Source: CAZSBB01 sp964605235 (GTDB lineage Bacteria > Planctomycetota > Phycisphaerae > Phycisphaerales > Phycisphaeraceae). From it: DNA of 64,000 bases. A program made the position numbers and the translations under genes. Below the pieces are notes generated by a model that was given only the letters and a program-made list of their open reading frames with translations, was not told the origin of the DNA and searched no databases. The stretch covers positions 4,337 to 68,336 of the forward strand of contig CAZSBB010000035.1 in assembly GCA_964605235.1 (NCBI GenBank), read 5' to 3'. Shown piece after piece: positions 40,592 through 48,471 of the stretch; positions within the stretch are counted from its first letter, which is position 1; each line of letters begins with the position of its first letter.

Positions 40592-42073
40592 TCAGTTCGC
40601 TGTGCAGTTGAACTTGCGGTAATGCGGCGACACCGGCGTGTCGTCGAGCGTGAGTTTGCGCAATCGGTCGCCGTCGAGCAGGTCGGTGCTGCCGCGCTGC
40701 TTGAAGGTGTCCACCAGTCGGCTGCGCCAGCGCTCCGTGCGCGCGTTGTCGCCCGCGAGATTCCGGCTTTCGCCGGGGTCGGTTTGCAGGTCGAACAGTT
40801 GCTCGACGCCCAGGTAGGGAAGGTAGACGTACTTCTCGTGGCCATCGGTCAGGTAGTGGTTCGCCTGCTCGTGGCTGTAGCACCAGATGTGTTCGCCATG
40901 GAGGTACGGACGCCACGCGGGTGAGGACTCGCCGCGCACCAGCGGATTCATGTCCAGACCCTGACAGGTGTCGGGCGCCGTCACGCCGGCGGCAGAGAGC
41001 AGGGTGGGCATGACGTCGCGCAGCTCGACGACTTCATCGCGCACCGCGCCGCGCGGGCAGTTCCAGTGGTCTGGGGGACGGACGATCATGGGCACGCGCG
41101 CCGAGCCTTCGTACGCATAGGTTTTGCGCCACAGGTGATGATCGCCGAGCATGTCGCCGTGGTCGGAGAGGAAGATGATGAAGGTGTTCGCCAGCGCCTG
41201 GCGGTGGTCCTTGGTCATCTCGTAAAGCAGTCGGCCGATCTGGTGGTCGATGAAAGTGACGGAAGCGTAATAGCACCGGCGGGCGCGTTCGATCAGCTCG
41301 TCGGGGATTCGGCCGCGCCACGCGTCGGTGCGGGTGGCGGTCTGCGGATCGTCGTGCATGGCGGACCAGTCGCCCAGGTGGGCCTTGGGCATGGGGCGGT
41401 CGCGGTAGAGGTCGTAGTAGACCTGAGGCGGGTCATAGGGCGAATGCGGCCGGGCGAAACTGCACTTGAGGAAGAAGGGCTTTTCCGGGTCGCGGCGGTG
41501 CAGCCATTCAATCGATTGCTGGGCGGTCCACCAGGTCGGGTGCAGGTGTTCGGGCAGATGGGTGGGCCGACTCATCCACGAGTTCCAGCCGACGCTGTGA
41601 TCGCGGTACTCATAGGGCCCGGTTTTGTGGCGTTCAAACCACAGGCGGTAATCGCTGATGAAGCTGGGCGATTCAGCGCGGCTGGACTCATCGAGAATGC
41701 AGTTGTGATAGCCGTTGAGGGCGCGTTGCGGGTGGAAGTGATTTTTACCAATCGCCTGCGTGTGGTAACCCGCCTTGGCAAGTTCGCCCGGCAGCGTGTG
41801 GACAAAGTTGGAAGGAATGGGACCTTGCCCTTTGCCCATGCCTAGGATGCCGGTGTGCCACTGATCCATGCCGGTGAGCAGCGTGGCCCGAGCGGGCAGG
41901 CAGGAAGGGCAGGCGGTGTAAGCATGCCGAAAGCGCGTGCCGGCGCCGGCGAGTTCGTCGAGGTAGGGCGTTTCGATGGCGCTGTTGCCATCGCAGCCGA
42001 GGCAGTCGCCGCGCTGCTGGTCGGTCATGATGAGCAGAATGTTGGGACGGGGGTCGGGGGTGGGGGTGGCCAT
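40592..42073 (-). CDS. Sulfatase (arylsulfatase/choline-sulfatase-like)
   Basis: About 493 residues from ATG 42073. The opening RPNILLIMTDQQRGDCLG supplies metal-binding Asp residues. The formylglycine motif C-x-P-x-R is at Cys58 (CLPARATLLTG), so activation by a formylglycine-generating enzyme or anSME is needed; neither gene is in the window. FLSDHGDMLGDH is also typical. No signal peptide is evident. Planctomycetes carry many sulfatases for marine polysaccharides. Probably cotranscribed with the esterase downstream. Confidence 0.93.
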   Translation of the reverse strand: MATPTPDPRPNILLIMTDQQRGDCLGCDGNSAIETPYLDELAGAGTRFRHAYTACPSCLPARATLLTGMDQWHTGILGMGKGQGPIPSNFVHTLPGELAKAGYHTQAIGKNHFHPQRALNGYHNCILDESSRAESPSFISDYRLWFERHKTGPYEYRDHSVGWNSWMSRPTHLPEHLHPTWWTAQQSIEWLHRRDPEKPFFLKCSFARPHSPYDPPQVYYDLYRDRPMPKAHLGDWSAMHDDPQTATRTDAWRGRIPDELIERARRCYYASVTFIDHQIGRLLYEMTKDHRQALANTFIIFLSDHGDMLGDHHLWRKTYAYEGSARVPMIVRPPDHWNCPRGAVRDEVVELRDVMPTLLSAAGVTAPDTCQGLDMNPLVRGESSPAWRPYLHGEHIWCYSHEQANHYLTDGHEKYVYLPYLGVEQLFDLQTDPGESRNLAGDNARTERWRSRLVDTFKQRGSTDLLDGDRLRKLTLDDTPVSPHYRKFNCTAN

Positions 42074-42573
42074 GGGTTGACATCTCCGCAAGCAGGTGCA
42101 GCCGGCACAGAAGCAACAGGACCACGCGCCGGCTGGTCACAGACCGTCAGCATGATCGGGCGCTGCGGGTTGATTGTGCAAATGGTGGGGAGTTTCCACC
42201 GGGGGATTCAGATCGAAATCAGCTGAAGCGTAGGGACATGGGAGTCAGTGCTTTCAGGCGTTTCGATGATCAACTCGCATACGGGGGAACTTGTGCTGAG
42301 CCAGCACGACGCAAAGCACACTCCGCGTGGGCAAACGGGCGAAGCTGGGCAGGCCAGCAACGACACCGCCATTCCACACGCGGAGTATGTATCGCAGAAT
42401 CCAGCAAAAAACTCCAGCGTCTTTCTAGACCGGGGCGTCCGCAGGGATTGCGGCAGAGCTGACCGGAGACGCTGGAGCTTTACGAAGAAGAATTGAGTGA
42501 TGTGGACTGAATCAAATTAATTTCCACATCCAATCACATCAAGCTATCAAGTGTCAGACAACAAAGCTCGAAA
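42074..42573. other. 500-base intergenic region with nested inverted repeats; possible structured RNA
   Basis: No convincing gene is seen. Two strong stems lie next to each other: ACTCCGCGTG / CACGCGGAGT (42320-42329 with 42377-42386, 10 bp) and CTCCAGCGTCT / AGACGCTGGAG (42412-42422 with 42467-42477, 11 bp). The second encloses a small hairpin CCGCA-GGGAT-TGCGG. A weaker stem GATGTGGA / TCCACATC (42499-42530) lies closer to tRNA-Arg. A frame at 42248-42496 is open but has unlike codon use and no family. A non-coding RNA or leader is possible. Confidence 0.4.
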
Positions 42574-42647
42574 TATCCGCGGCAGGACTCGAACCTGCAA
42601 CCTTCGGCTCCGGAGGCCGACGCTCTATCCAATTGAGCTACGCGGAC
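42574..42647 (-). tRNA. tRNA-Arg (CCG)
   Basis: 74 bases. Acceptor GTCCGCG / CGCGGAT with discriminator A, D-arm AGCTCAATTGGATAGAGC, anticodon loop CTCCGGA giving anticodon CCG, and T-arm GCAGGTTCGAGTCCTGC. The CCA end is not encoded. An ORF through the complementary strand is an artefact. Confidence 0.96.
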
Positions 42648-42740
42648 AAAAAACCCGTCACGCGATGCGACACGTGATCCAGCATTGTACGGCCACGCCC
42701 GCACAGCGTAAACCGCGCCGGCTTGCGGATGCAGGTCAAT

Positions 42741-42810
42741 GAGGGGGCAAAAAGGGGATAAGTACATTATTTTACTAAAAATAATGTACTTATCCCCTTT
42801 TTGCCCCCTC
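42741..42810. repeat. Perfect palindrome, family A, copy 2
   Basis: Arms 42741-42773 and 42778-42810 are perfect reverse complements over 33 bases with a four-base loop (ACTA). The core AAAAAGGGGATAAGTACATT matches the palindrome at 37981-38046. It lies between tRNA-Arg and hisC and would form a very stable hairpin in either strand. Confidence 0.93.
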
Positions 42811-42859
42811 CGCGCGGATTGACCGTCACGCGCCCCGGTGCGACACTGATGGGTCTGCC

Positions 42860-43930
42860 ATGAGTTACGAACGCGACAACATCCGCAAGCTGCAGGCCTA
42901 CACCCCCGGCGAGCAGCCACAGACCGGCTCGGTGGTCAAACTCAACACCAACGAGAATCCCTATCCCCCGGCGCCGCAGGTGCTCAACGCCATCGCCAAC
43001 GTCAGCGCGGAACTGCTGCGACGCTATCCACCCCCGGCGGCCTCCGGCTTCCGGGCCGCGGCGGCGAAGGTGCATGGCGTGACGCCTGAACAGGTGCTGG
43101 CGACCAACGGCGGCGACGAACTGCTGCGGCTGGCGATCACCGTCTTCTGCGAGCCCGGCGGCGGGGGGCTGGGCGAGACGGCTCCGACCTATTCGCTCTA
43201 CGACGTGCTGGCGGAAATCCATGACACGTCGGTCACCCGCGTGCCGTTGCTGGAGGACTGGTCGGTCCCGGATGATTTTGCCGACCGGCTCAACGACGCT
43301 GGCTGCCGGCTGGCGATCGTGGTCAACCCGCATGCGCCATCGGGTCGGCTTGAGCCGGTCGCGCGATTGGAAAAATTCGCCCGCTCGTTTGCCGGCGTGC
43401 TGATGATCGATGAAGCGTATGTCGACTTCGCGGCTGGCAGTGCGCTACCGCTGCTCGAACCCTCCCGCCGGCTGGACAATGTGCTGATCCTGCGCACGCT
43501 GAGCAAGGGTTACTCGCTGGCGGGGCTGCGGTTCGGCTACGGCCTGGGGCATCCCGACCTGATCGCTGCTTTGCACAAAGCACGCGACAGCTACAACGTG
43601 GATATCCTCGCCCAGGCGGCAGCGACCGCGGCGCTGGAGGCGCGCGAAGCTGCCCTGGCCAACTGCAAGGCGGTGGTCACTGAGCGTCAGCGTCTGATCG
43701 CCGAGTTGGTCCGGCGCGGTTACACGATTCCCCCCAGCAGCAGCAATTTCCTGCTGGCGACCCCGCCCCGGAGCTGCGATGCGGGCCAGTTGTATCAATC
43801 CCTCAAGGATCGCGCCATCTTTGTGCGATACTTCAACCAGGACCGGCTGCGCGACAAGCTGCGCATCACCGTCGGCACGCCCGCGCAGGACAACGCCCTG
43901 CTCGAAGCGCTCGATGAGTTGATGGGCTGA
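42860..43930 (+). CDS. hisC: Histidinol-phosphate aminotransferase
   Basis: 356 residues. The N-terminal VVKLNTNENPYPP, LRRYPPPAASGFRAAAA and GGDELLRLAITVFCEPGG are family signatures. PLP-binding Lys lies in RTLSKGYSLAGLRFGYG, with the preceding VLMIDEAYVDFA supplying Asp and Tyr. The enzyme makes histidinol phosphate from imidazole acetol phosphate and glutamate. hisB follows on the same strand after a 195-base gap that contains a long inverted repeat. Confidence 0.94.
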   Translation: MSYERDNIRKLQAYTPGEQPQTGSVVKLNTNENPYPPAPQVLNAIANVSAELLRRYPPPAASGFRAAAAKVHGVTPEQVLATNGGDELLRLAITVFCEPGGGGLGETAPTYSLYDVLAEIHDTSVTRVPLLEDWSVPDDFADRLNDAGCRLAIVVNPHAPSGRLEPVARLEKFARSFAGVLMIDEAYVDFAAGSALPLLEPSRRLDNVLILRTLSKGYSLAGLRFGYGLGHPDLIAALHKARDSYNVDILAQAAATAALEAREAALANCKAVVTERQRLIAELVRRGYTIPPSSSNFLLATPPRSCDAGQLYQSLKDRAIFVRYFNQDRLRDKLRITVGTPAQDNALLEALDELMG

Positions 43931-43948
43931 ACTCGTAGACAGAAAAGA

Positions 43949-44061
43949 TCACCACCGAGGCACAGAGAACACCGAGCTCAAGCAGAAGAAGCTGATTTAT
44001 CCCATGCTGTAACGGTTCGCTCGTTGGGTTTTTCTCGGTGCTCTCTGTGCCTCGGTGGTGA
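43949..44061. repeat. Inverted repeat, family B, copy 2
   Basis: Arms 43949-43976 and 44034-44061 are reverse complements over 28 bases with a single mismatch (TCACCACCGAGGCACAGAG...). It sits between hisC and hisB, where a hairpin could affect transcript stability or readthrough. The loop is 57 bases. Confidence 0.88.
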
Positions 44062-44125
44062 AAAGCTGTTTTTGCTGATTGGGTCGGTGGCAGCAATGCG
44101 TCTCATTTGATGGAAGGCATCACCC

Positions 44126-44725
44126 ATGGGCAGCCCCCGCACCGCGGCCATCAGCCGCAAGACCAATGAAACCGACATCCGCATCGTCCTGAATCTGGAC
44201 GGCGGGGAATATCGCCACGCCACCGGCGTCGGCTTCTTCGATCACATGCTCGATCATGTCGCCCGCCACGGCCGATTCGGCCTGACGGTCACCGCCACCG
44301 GCGATACCCACATCGACGATCACCACACCGTCGAGGACGTGGGCATCGTGCTCGGGCAGGCGCTGGTGCAGGCGCTGGGCGACAAACGCGGCATCGAACG
44401 CTACGGCTTCGCCTCCGTCCCCATGGATGAAGCGCTGGCGCGGGTCAGCATCGACCTGTCGGGCCGCAGCAGTCTGGTGTTCGATGTCCCCCAGCCGGGC
44501 TTCGACCAGGAAGCGGGCAAAATCGGCACCTTCGACACCCAGCTTGTCCGTGAGTTCCTCACCGCGCTGGTCGCCAACGGCAAGTTCAACTGCTGCGTTG
44601 AAGTGCCCCACGGGTCGAACCTGCACCACATCGCCGAGGCGATCTTCAAAGCCCTCGGCCGGGCCCTGCGGCAGGCGGTGGCGATCACCGGCAGCGACGT
44701 GCCGAGCACCAAAGGCTCGCTGTAA
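44126..44725 (+). CDS. hisB: Imidazoleglycerol-phosphate dehydratase
   Basis: 199 residues. Metal-binding motifs of the family are present: GVGFFDHMLDHVARHG, DDHHTVEDVGIVLGQAL, RYGFASVPMDEALAR and CVEVPHGSNLHHIAEAIFKALGRAL. It removes water from imidazole glycerol phosphate to give the substrate of HisC. It is the stand-alone dehydratase, not the E. coli-type fusion with a phosphatase. The start MGSPRTAAISRKTNETDI is usual. Confidence 0.96.
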   Translation: MGSPRTAAISRKTNETDIRIVLNLDGGEYRHATGVGFFDHMLDHVARHGRFGLTVTATGDTHIDDHHTVEDVGIVLGQALVQALGDKRGIERYGFASVPMDEALARVSIDLSGRSSLVFDVPQPGFDQEAGKIGTFDTQLVREFLTALVANGKFNCCVEVPHGSNLHHIAEAIFKALGRALRQAVAITGSDVPSTKGSL

Positions 44726-45093
44726 GCCGCGGAACATGGCGCCGCTTTCCACCTGATGACCAGCCGCCACCACAAAGCCTGGCTTGGTGGGATCAATGTG
44801 CCTGCGTGCCGTGCGGTCCGAGCGTGACTCGGTTCACGGGCTGCCAGCCGCGACGTACGGGCGTTGAGCAATTGCCGCGTGCGTCACCCCATTGCTGCGC
44901 CGCCTGGTCGCGGCGCATCCGGTTGTGTCGCGCCGGCCCGCTTCGAACCACACGCATGGGGATTCCTGCAATCATCAGGCTTGACCGGGAGGAGCTTTTC
45001 AGGCATAATTCAAAAATTAAAGAGTAATAATTCTTTATTTGTTGCTCTGGCGGTGCCTGGCTGGTACATTGGTTCCCCGTGGAGGCTGGTTCC
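44726..45093. promoter_or_regulatory. Intergenic region before nrfHA with AT-rich hairpin
   Basis: 368 bases between hisB and nrfH. Shortly after hisB is a possible hairpin CCACCA...TGGTGG (about 44767-44790), without a T run. At about 45010-45045 there is an AT-rich pocket unusual for this GC-rich sequence, including TAAAGA-GTAATAAT-TCTTTA, a 6-bp stem or a promoter -10-like patch. It is a good place for the nrfHA promoter, but I could not identify an FNR or NrfR site. Confidence 0.4.
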
Positions 45094-45567
45094 TTGGGGC
45101 AGAAGTTAACCGTATTGACGGGGTTGGGGGTGGTGCTGGCGACGGCGCTGGGGCTGTTCGTCGGCGTCGGGGGTTACACCTTCTACTACGCCCACGGCGC
45201 CAGCTATCTCTCGGACGATCCCAAAGCCTGCGTCAACTGCCATGTCATGCGCGAGCACTACGACGGCTGGCAGCACTCGAGCCATCATGCCGTGGCGACC
45301 TGCAACGACTGCCACACCCCGCACGATTTCCTGGGCAAGTACACCACCAAGATGGAGAACGGCTACCACCACAGCCGGGCGTTCACCTTCCAGGATTTCC
45401 ACGAGCCGATTCAGATTCGCGCCCGCAACAGCCAGGTGCTGCAGGACAACTGCCTGCGCTGTCACGGCGGTCTGGTCAGTGATATTGCCGCCCACGCGGT
45501 TGCCGACGGCGATGTGCGGGCGTGCGTGCGTTGTCATGCCAGCGTCGGCCACGGGCCGACCCGGTAG
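45094..45567 (+). CDS. nrfH: NrfH-type tetraheme cytochrome c (nitrite reductase quinol-oxidising subunit)
   Basis: About 157 residues. One N-terminal membrane helix (LTVLTGLGVVLATALGLFVGVG) is followed by four heme-binding motifs: CVNCH, CNDCH, CLRCH and CVRCH. NrfH takes electrons from the quinol pool and passes them to NrfA. The start is taken as TTG 45094 because GGAGG lies eight bases before it; GTG 45079 would give five more residues. nrfA follows on the same strand after 356 bases that hold a family B inverted repeat. Confidence 0.92.
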   Translation: MGQKLTVLTGLGVVLATALGLFVGVGGYTFYYAHGASYLSDDPKACVNCHVMREHYDGWQHSSHHAVATCNDCHTPHDFLGKYTTKMENGYHHSRAFTFQDFHEPIQIRARNSQVLQDNCLRCHGGLVSDIAAHAVADGDVRACVRCHASVGHGPTR

Positions 45568-45590
45568 AAACCATTCGCAAAAAATGCAGT

Positions 45591-45852
45591 AACCACAGAG
45601 CCACAGAGAACACCGAGTGATGCTCACCGAGAAGTGCGGAAAATCTGGGTCGATCCAAGGCAAACGCATGTACCCATCTGCTCAACGAGCCGCGCGCGTC
45701 AGCAAGCGGTTTTTGACCTTGCACCAAGCTCTGCGGCTGCGCCGCAACCCTTGCTCACGCGCGGGGCTCGTAAAAAACGGTACATGCGTTCGCCCTGTGG
45801 GTCGATCAGCTTCTCTTGCTTTCACTCCGTGCTCTCTGTGCCTCTGTGGTGG
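45591..45852. repeat. Inverted repeat, family B, copy 3, filling the nrfH-nrfA gap
   Basis: Left arm 45591-45620 (AACCACAGAGCCACAGAGAA...) and right arm 45821-45852 (...GCTCTCTGTGCCTCTGTGGTGG) are near reverse complements, with a loop of about 200 bases. The loop contains no convincing gene; two overlapping plus-strand frames there are translations of the repeat. It separates nrfH from nrfA. Confidence 0.82.
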
Positions 45853-45923
45853 GTATTGAGTTGATTTCTTAGTGGCCGCGCGGCGATTTCCGCGCGTCGT
45901 CTTGTTTGTCAAGGAGCGTTCCC

Positions 45924-47408
45924 ATGCTGTCCCAACCCTCCCCTGCAGCGCAGCGCGGCAGCGCCAAGGTCGCCTTGCTGGGCGCGCTGGTGTTGCTGGT
46001 CGCCGTCGCCACCTTCGCGGTCTTTCTGCTGCTGGAGAACATCGCCACCCGCAAACAGGAAGCCAAGCAGGTGGTCTTTCGCCTGGTGGAGGTCGATGAA
46101 AGCACCGTCGATCCGGCGTTATGGGGCAAGAACTTCCCCCGCCAGTACGACAGCTACCAGCGCACCGTGGACATTGAACGCACCCGTCACGGCGGCAGCG
46201 AAGCGTTCCAGAAAATCGACGACGATCCCCGTTGGCGCGTGCTCTTTGCCGGCTACGCCTTCAGCATCGACTACCGCGAAGAGCGCGGCCACGCCTACAT
46301 GCTCTCCGACCAACGCGAAACCGAGCGCGTGCACAAGGTCAAACAGCCGGGCGCGTGCCTGCATTGCCATGCTTCCAACACCGTCGCCTACCGCGAAGTC
46401 GGGCTCAAGAACGGGGCGCCGGGCCAACTTACCGACACCTTTGAATCACCCGATGCCCGTGCTCAACTCATGAAGGGCTTCGAGGTCGTCTGCGCCATGC
46501 CCTACGAAGAGTCGACCAAACTGGTGGAGCATCCGGTCACCTGTCTGGACTGCCACGAGCCGCAGACCATGCAACTGCGCGTGACGCGCCCGGGCTTCAT
46601 CAACGGCATCGCGGCATTGGCGGAATCGGAAGACCCGGTGCCGCATCTGCCGTCGATCGCGCGCTGGCGCAAAGGCCCGCGCTCCGAGCCGTACAACCCC
46701 AACGCGCTCGCCAGCCGGCAGGAGATGCGCTCCATGGCGTGCGGGCAGTGCCATGTCGAGTACTACTTCAAGGGCGAAGGCAAACTGCTGACCTATCCCT
46801 GGCACAACGGCTTGACCATGGACGGCGCGGAGAAGTACTACGACGACGTCAACTTCAAGGACTGGACCCACAAGGTCAGCGGCGCTCCGATGCTCAAAGC
46901 CCAGCATCCGGAGTTCGAGCTCTGGAGCCAGGGCATTCACGCCCGCAGCGGCGTCGCCTGCGCCGACTGCCACATGCCTTATGTCCGCGACGGCGCGGTG
47001 AAGGTGTCCGACCACCACGTGCGCAGCCCGTTGCTGAACATCAACCGCGCCTGCCAGACCTGTCATCACGCCAGCGAAGACGAACTGAAGGCCCGGGTCG
47101 AAACCATCCAGGACCGCACCAAGGCGCTCATGATCCGTACGGAAGAAGCGACCCTGGCGCTCATCAAGGGCATCGAGCAGGCCCAGCAGTTGGGCGCCAC
47201 CGCTGAACAACTCGCTCCCGCCCGTCAGCAGCATCGTGCTGCCCAGTGGCGGCTGGACTACATCGCGGCCGAGAACTCCATGGGCTTTCACGCTCCGCAG
47301 GAATCGGCGCGCATCCTGGGTGAAGCCATCGACCTGGCGCGGCAGGGCGAAGTCATGACCGTCAAGCTCATCGCCACGCTCAAACCCGCCCAGACGGCGG
47401 GGCGGTGA
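45924..47408 (+). CDS. nrfA: Cytochrome c nitrite reductase (ammonia-forming), CxxCH active-site heme type
   Basis: 494 residues from ATG 45924 (AAGGAG upstream). An N-terminal hydrophobic segment (VALLGALVLLVAVATFAVFLLL) is a signal or anchor. Five heme motifs: CLHCH 145, CLDCH 207, CGQCH 273, CADCH 346, CQTCH 377. The first, which binds the active-site heme and is CxxCK in E. coli, is CxxCH here. Other conserved parts remain: CHVEYYF (Tyr and calcium Glu), PMLKAQHPE (calcium Lys/Gln) and GIHARSG (His). NrfA reduces nitrite to ammonium with six electrons from NrfH. Confidence 0.94.
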   Translation: MLSQPSPAAQRGSAKVALLGALVLLVAVATFAVFLLLENIATRKQEAKQVVFRLVEVDESTVDPALWGKNFPRQYDSYQRTVDIERTRHGGSEAFQKIDDDPRWRVLFAGYAFSIDYREERGHAYMLSDQRETERVHKVKQPGACLHCHASNTVAYREVGLKNGAPGQLTDTFESPDARAQLMKGFEVVCAMPYEESTKLVEHPVTCLDCHEPQTMQLRVTRPGFINGIAALAESEDPVPHLPSIARWRKGPRSEPYNPNALASRQEMRSMACGQCHVEYYFKGEGKLLTYPWHNGLTMDGAEKYYDDVNFKDWTHKVSGAPMLKAQHPEFELWSQGIHARSGVACADCHMPYVRDGAVKVSDHHVRSPLLNINRACQTCHHASEDELKARVETIQDRTKALMIRTEEATLALIKGIEQAQQLGATAEQLAPARQQHRAAQWRLDYIAAENSMGFHAPQESARILGEAIDLARQGEVMTVKLIATLKPAQTAGR

Positions 47409-47429
47409 CGCTCACGCGGGCGCGCTGCA

Positions 47430-47549
47430 TGAACGAGCCGGAAGCGTGAGCGACGGGCAGGGCGACCGGTTGCCAGTCGATCTGGCGCAACAGGATGAAC
47501 CAGCGGCCACCAAGCGCATAACCCGGCGTTCACGCTTGCGGTTCGTTCA
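47430..47549. repeat. Inverted repeat, family F, copy 2
   Basis: Arms 47430-47457 (TGAACGAGCCGGAAGCGTGAG...) and 47522-47549 are reverse complements at 24 of 28 positions. The core matches the repeat at 18998-19115. It lies between nrfA and the HEAT/TPR gene. Confidence 0.8.
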
Positions 47550-47600
47550 GGCCGTGCCGCGCCATTTACATTGCCCGACACCCCGCCTATTGTTCCGGCA

Positions 47601-48302
47601 ATGACGGTCGATCCCGCCCAATTCATGGCTGCCGTACGCCCCGCTCTGGAGCGCGGCGACGCCCAGACGCTGGCTCACGCCGTCGCCCAGCGCTGGAACG
47701 CTCCGGCACTGTTTCCGCTGCTGCGCTGCCGTGAATTAGACATCCGCCGGGTTGCCGCCATCGCCCTGGGCATGCTCGGCGACCGCCGGGCGATTGAACC
47801 GCTCGCCAAGGCGCTGCATGATCCGGATCGCCAGGTCGCCCAGATGGCGGAGCACGCCCTCTACACCCTCTGGTTCCAGACTGGTTCGGCGAGCGCCCGC
47901 TGCCACCTGCGCCAAGGCATGGAACTGCTCGAAGCCGAACGCTACCCCGCCGCCGCCGAGTGCTTCAAATACGCCATCGCCGCCGACGATACTTTCGTCG
48001 AAGCCTATCACCAATGCGGCCTGGCGCTGCACCTGGGCGGCGAGCACCGGCGGGCGCTCAAATAGTTCTGTCACGCCGTGCGCCTCGACCCGCATCACTT
48101 CAACGCCCTGGGCGGCATGGGGCACTGTTACACCGAACTGGGAGACCTCCGGCTGGCGCTAAGCTGCTACCGCCTGGCGCTGCGCATCAATCCCCATCTG
48201 CCCTGTCTGGCCCGCGCGATCGAACATCTCCAACAGCGCGTCAGCGATCAAAACGACTGGTCCGGCATCTATACCTGCACGCCCGCGCCGTCAGGTTCCT
48301 GA
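47601..48302 (+). pseudogene. HEAT/TPR-repeat protein interrupted by one in-frame TAG
   Basis: Two frames, ending at 48065 and restarting at 48078, are in the same phase and are separated only by a TAG codon at 48063-48065. The joined product (about 233 codons) has a HEAT-like region (RELDIRRVAAIALGMLGDRRAIEPLAKALHDPDRQVAQMA) followed by TPR units (AAECFKYAIAADDTFVEAYHQCGLALHLGGEHRRALK-stop-FCHAVRLDPHHFNALGGMGHCYTELGDLRLALSCYRLAL). The stop falls inside a TPR helix, where Glu or Gln would be expected, so a one-base change explains it. It may be a recent pseudogene or a sequencing error. Confidence 0.7.
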
Positions 48303-48337
48303 TGTCGATGTCTTCACGCCAACTGCTCGATCAATAC

Positions 48338-48452
48338 TCACCACAGAGACACAGAGAACACAGCGTCGATCGCCAATGGTTGCATGGAACCGTTCGATCC
48401 GACTGGTTTTCTCGTGTGTTTTTCTCTGTGTGCTCTGTGACTCTGTGGTGAT
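48338..48452. repeat. Inverted repeat, family B, copy 4
   Basis: Left arm 48338-48363 (TCACCACAGAGACACAGAG...) and right arm 48421-48452 (...GTGCTCTGTGACTCTGTGGTGAT) are near reverse complements. It lies between the HEAT/TPR gene and the convergent GH88-like gene, close to both stop codons. Confidence 0.82.
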
Positions 48453-48471
48453 TCGGTCCTGAGTTTTCTGC

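Noticed and set aside
42248..42496. 82-codon plus-strand frame upstream of tRNA-Arg
   Set aside because: Polar sequence with no family and unlike codon use; it overlaps the nested stems better explained as RNA structure. Kept only as a weak alternative.
42551..42742. Plus-strand ORF containing GRTRTCNLRLRRPTLYPIELRG
   Set aside because: Antisense translation of tRNA-Arg.
45617..45864. Overlapping small plus-strand frames between nrfH and nrfA
   Set aside because: They are translations of the family B inverted repeat and its loop.
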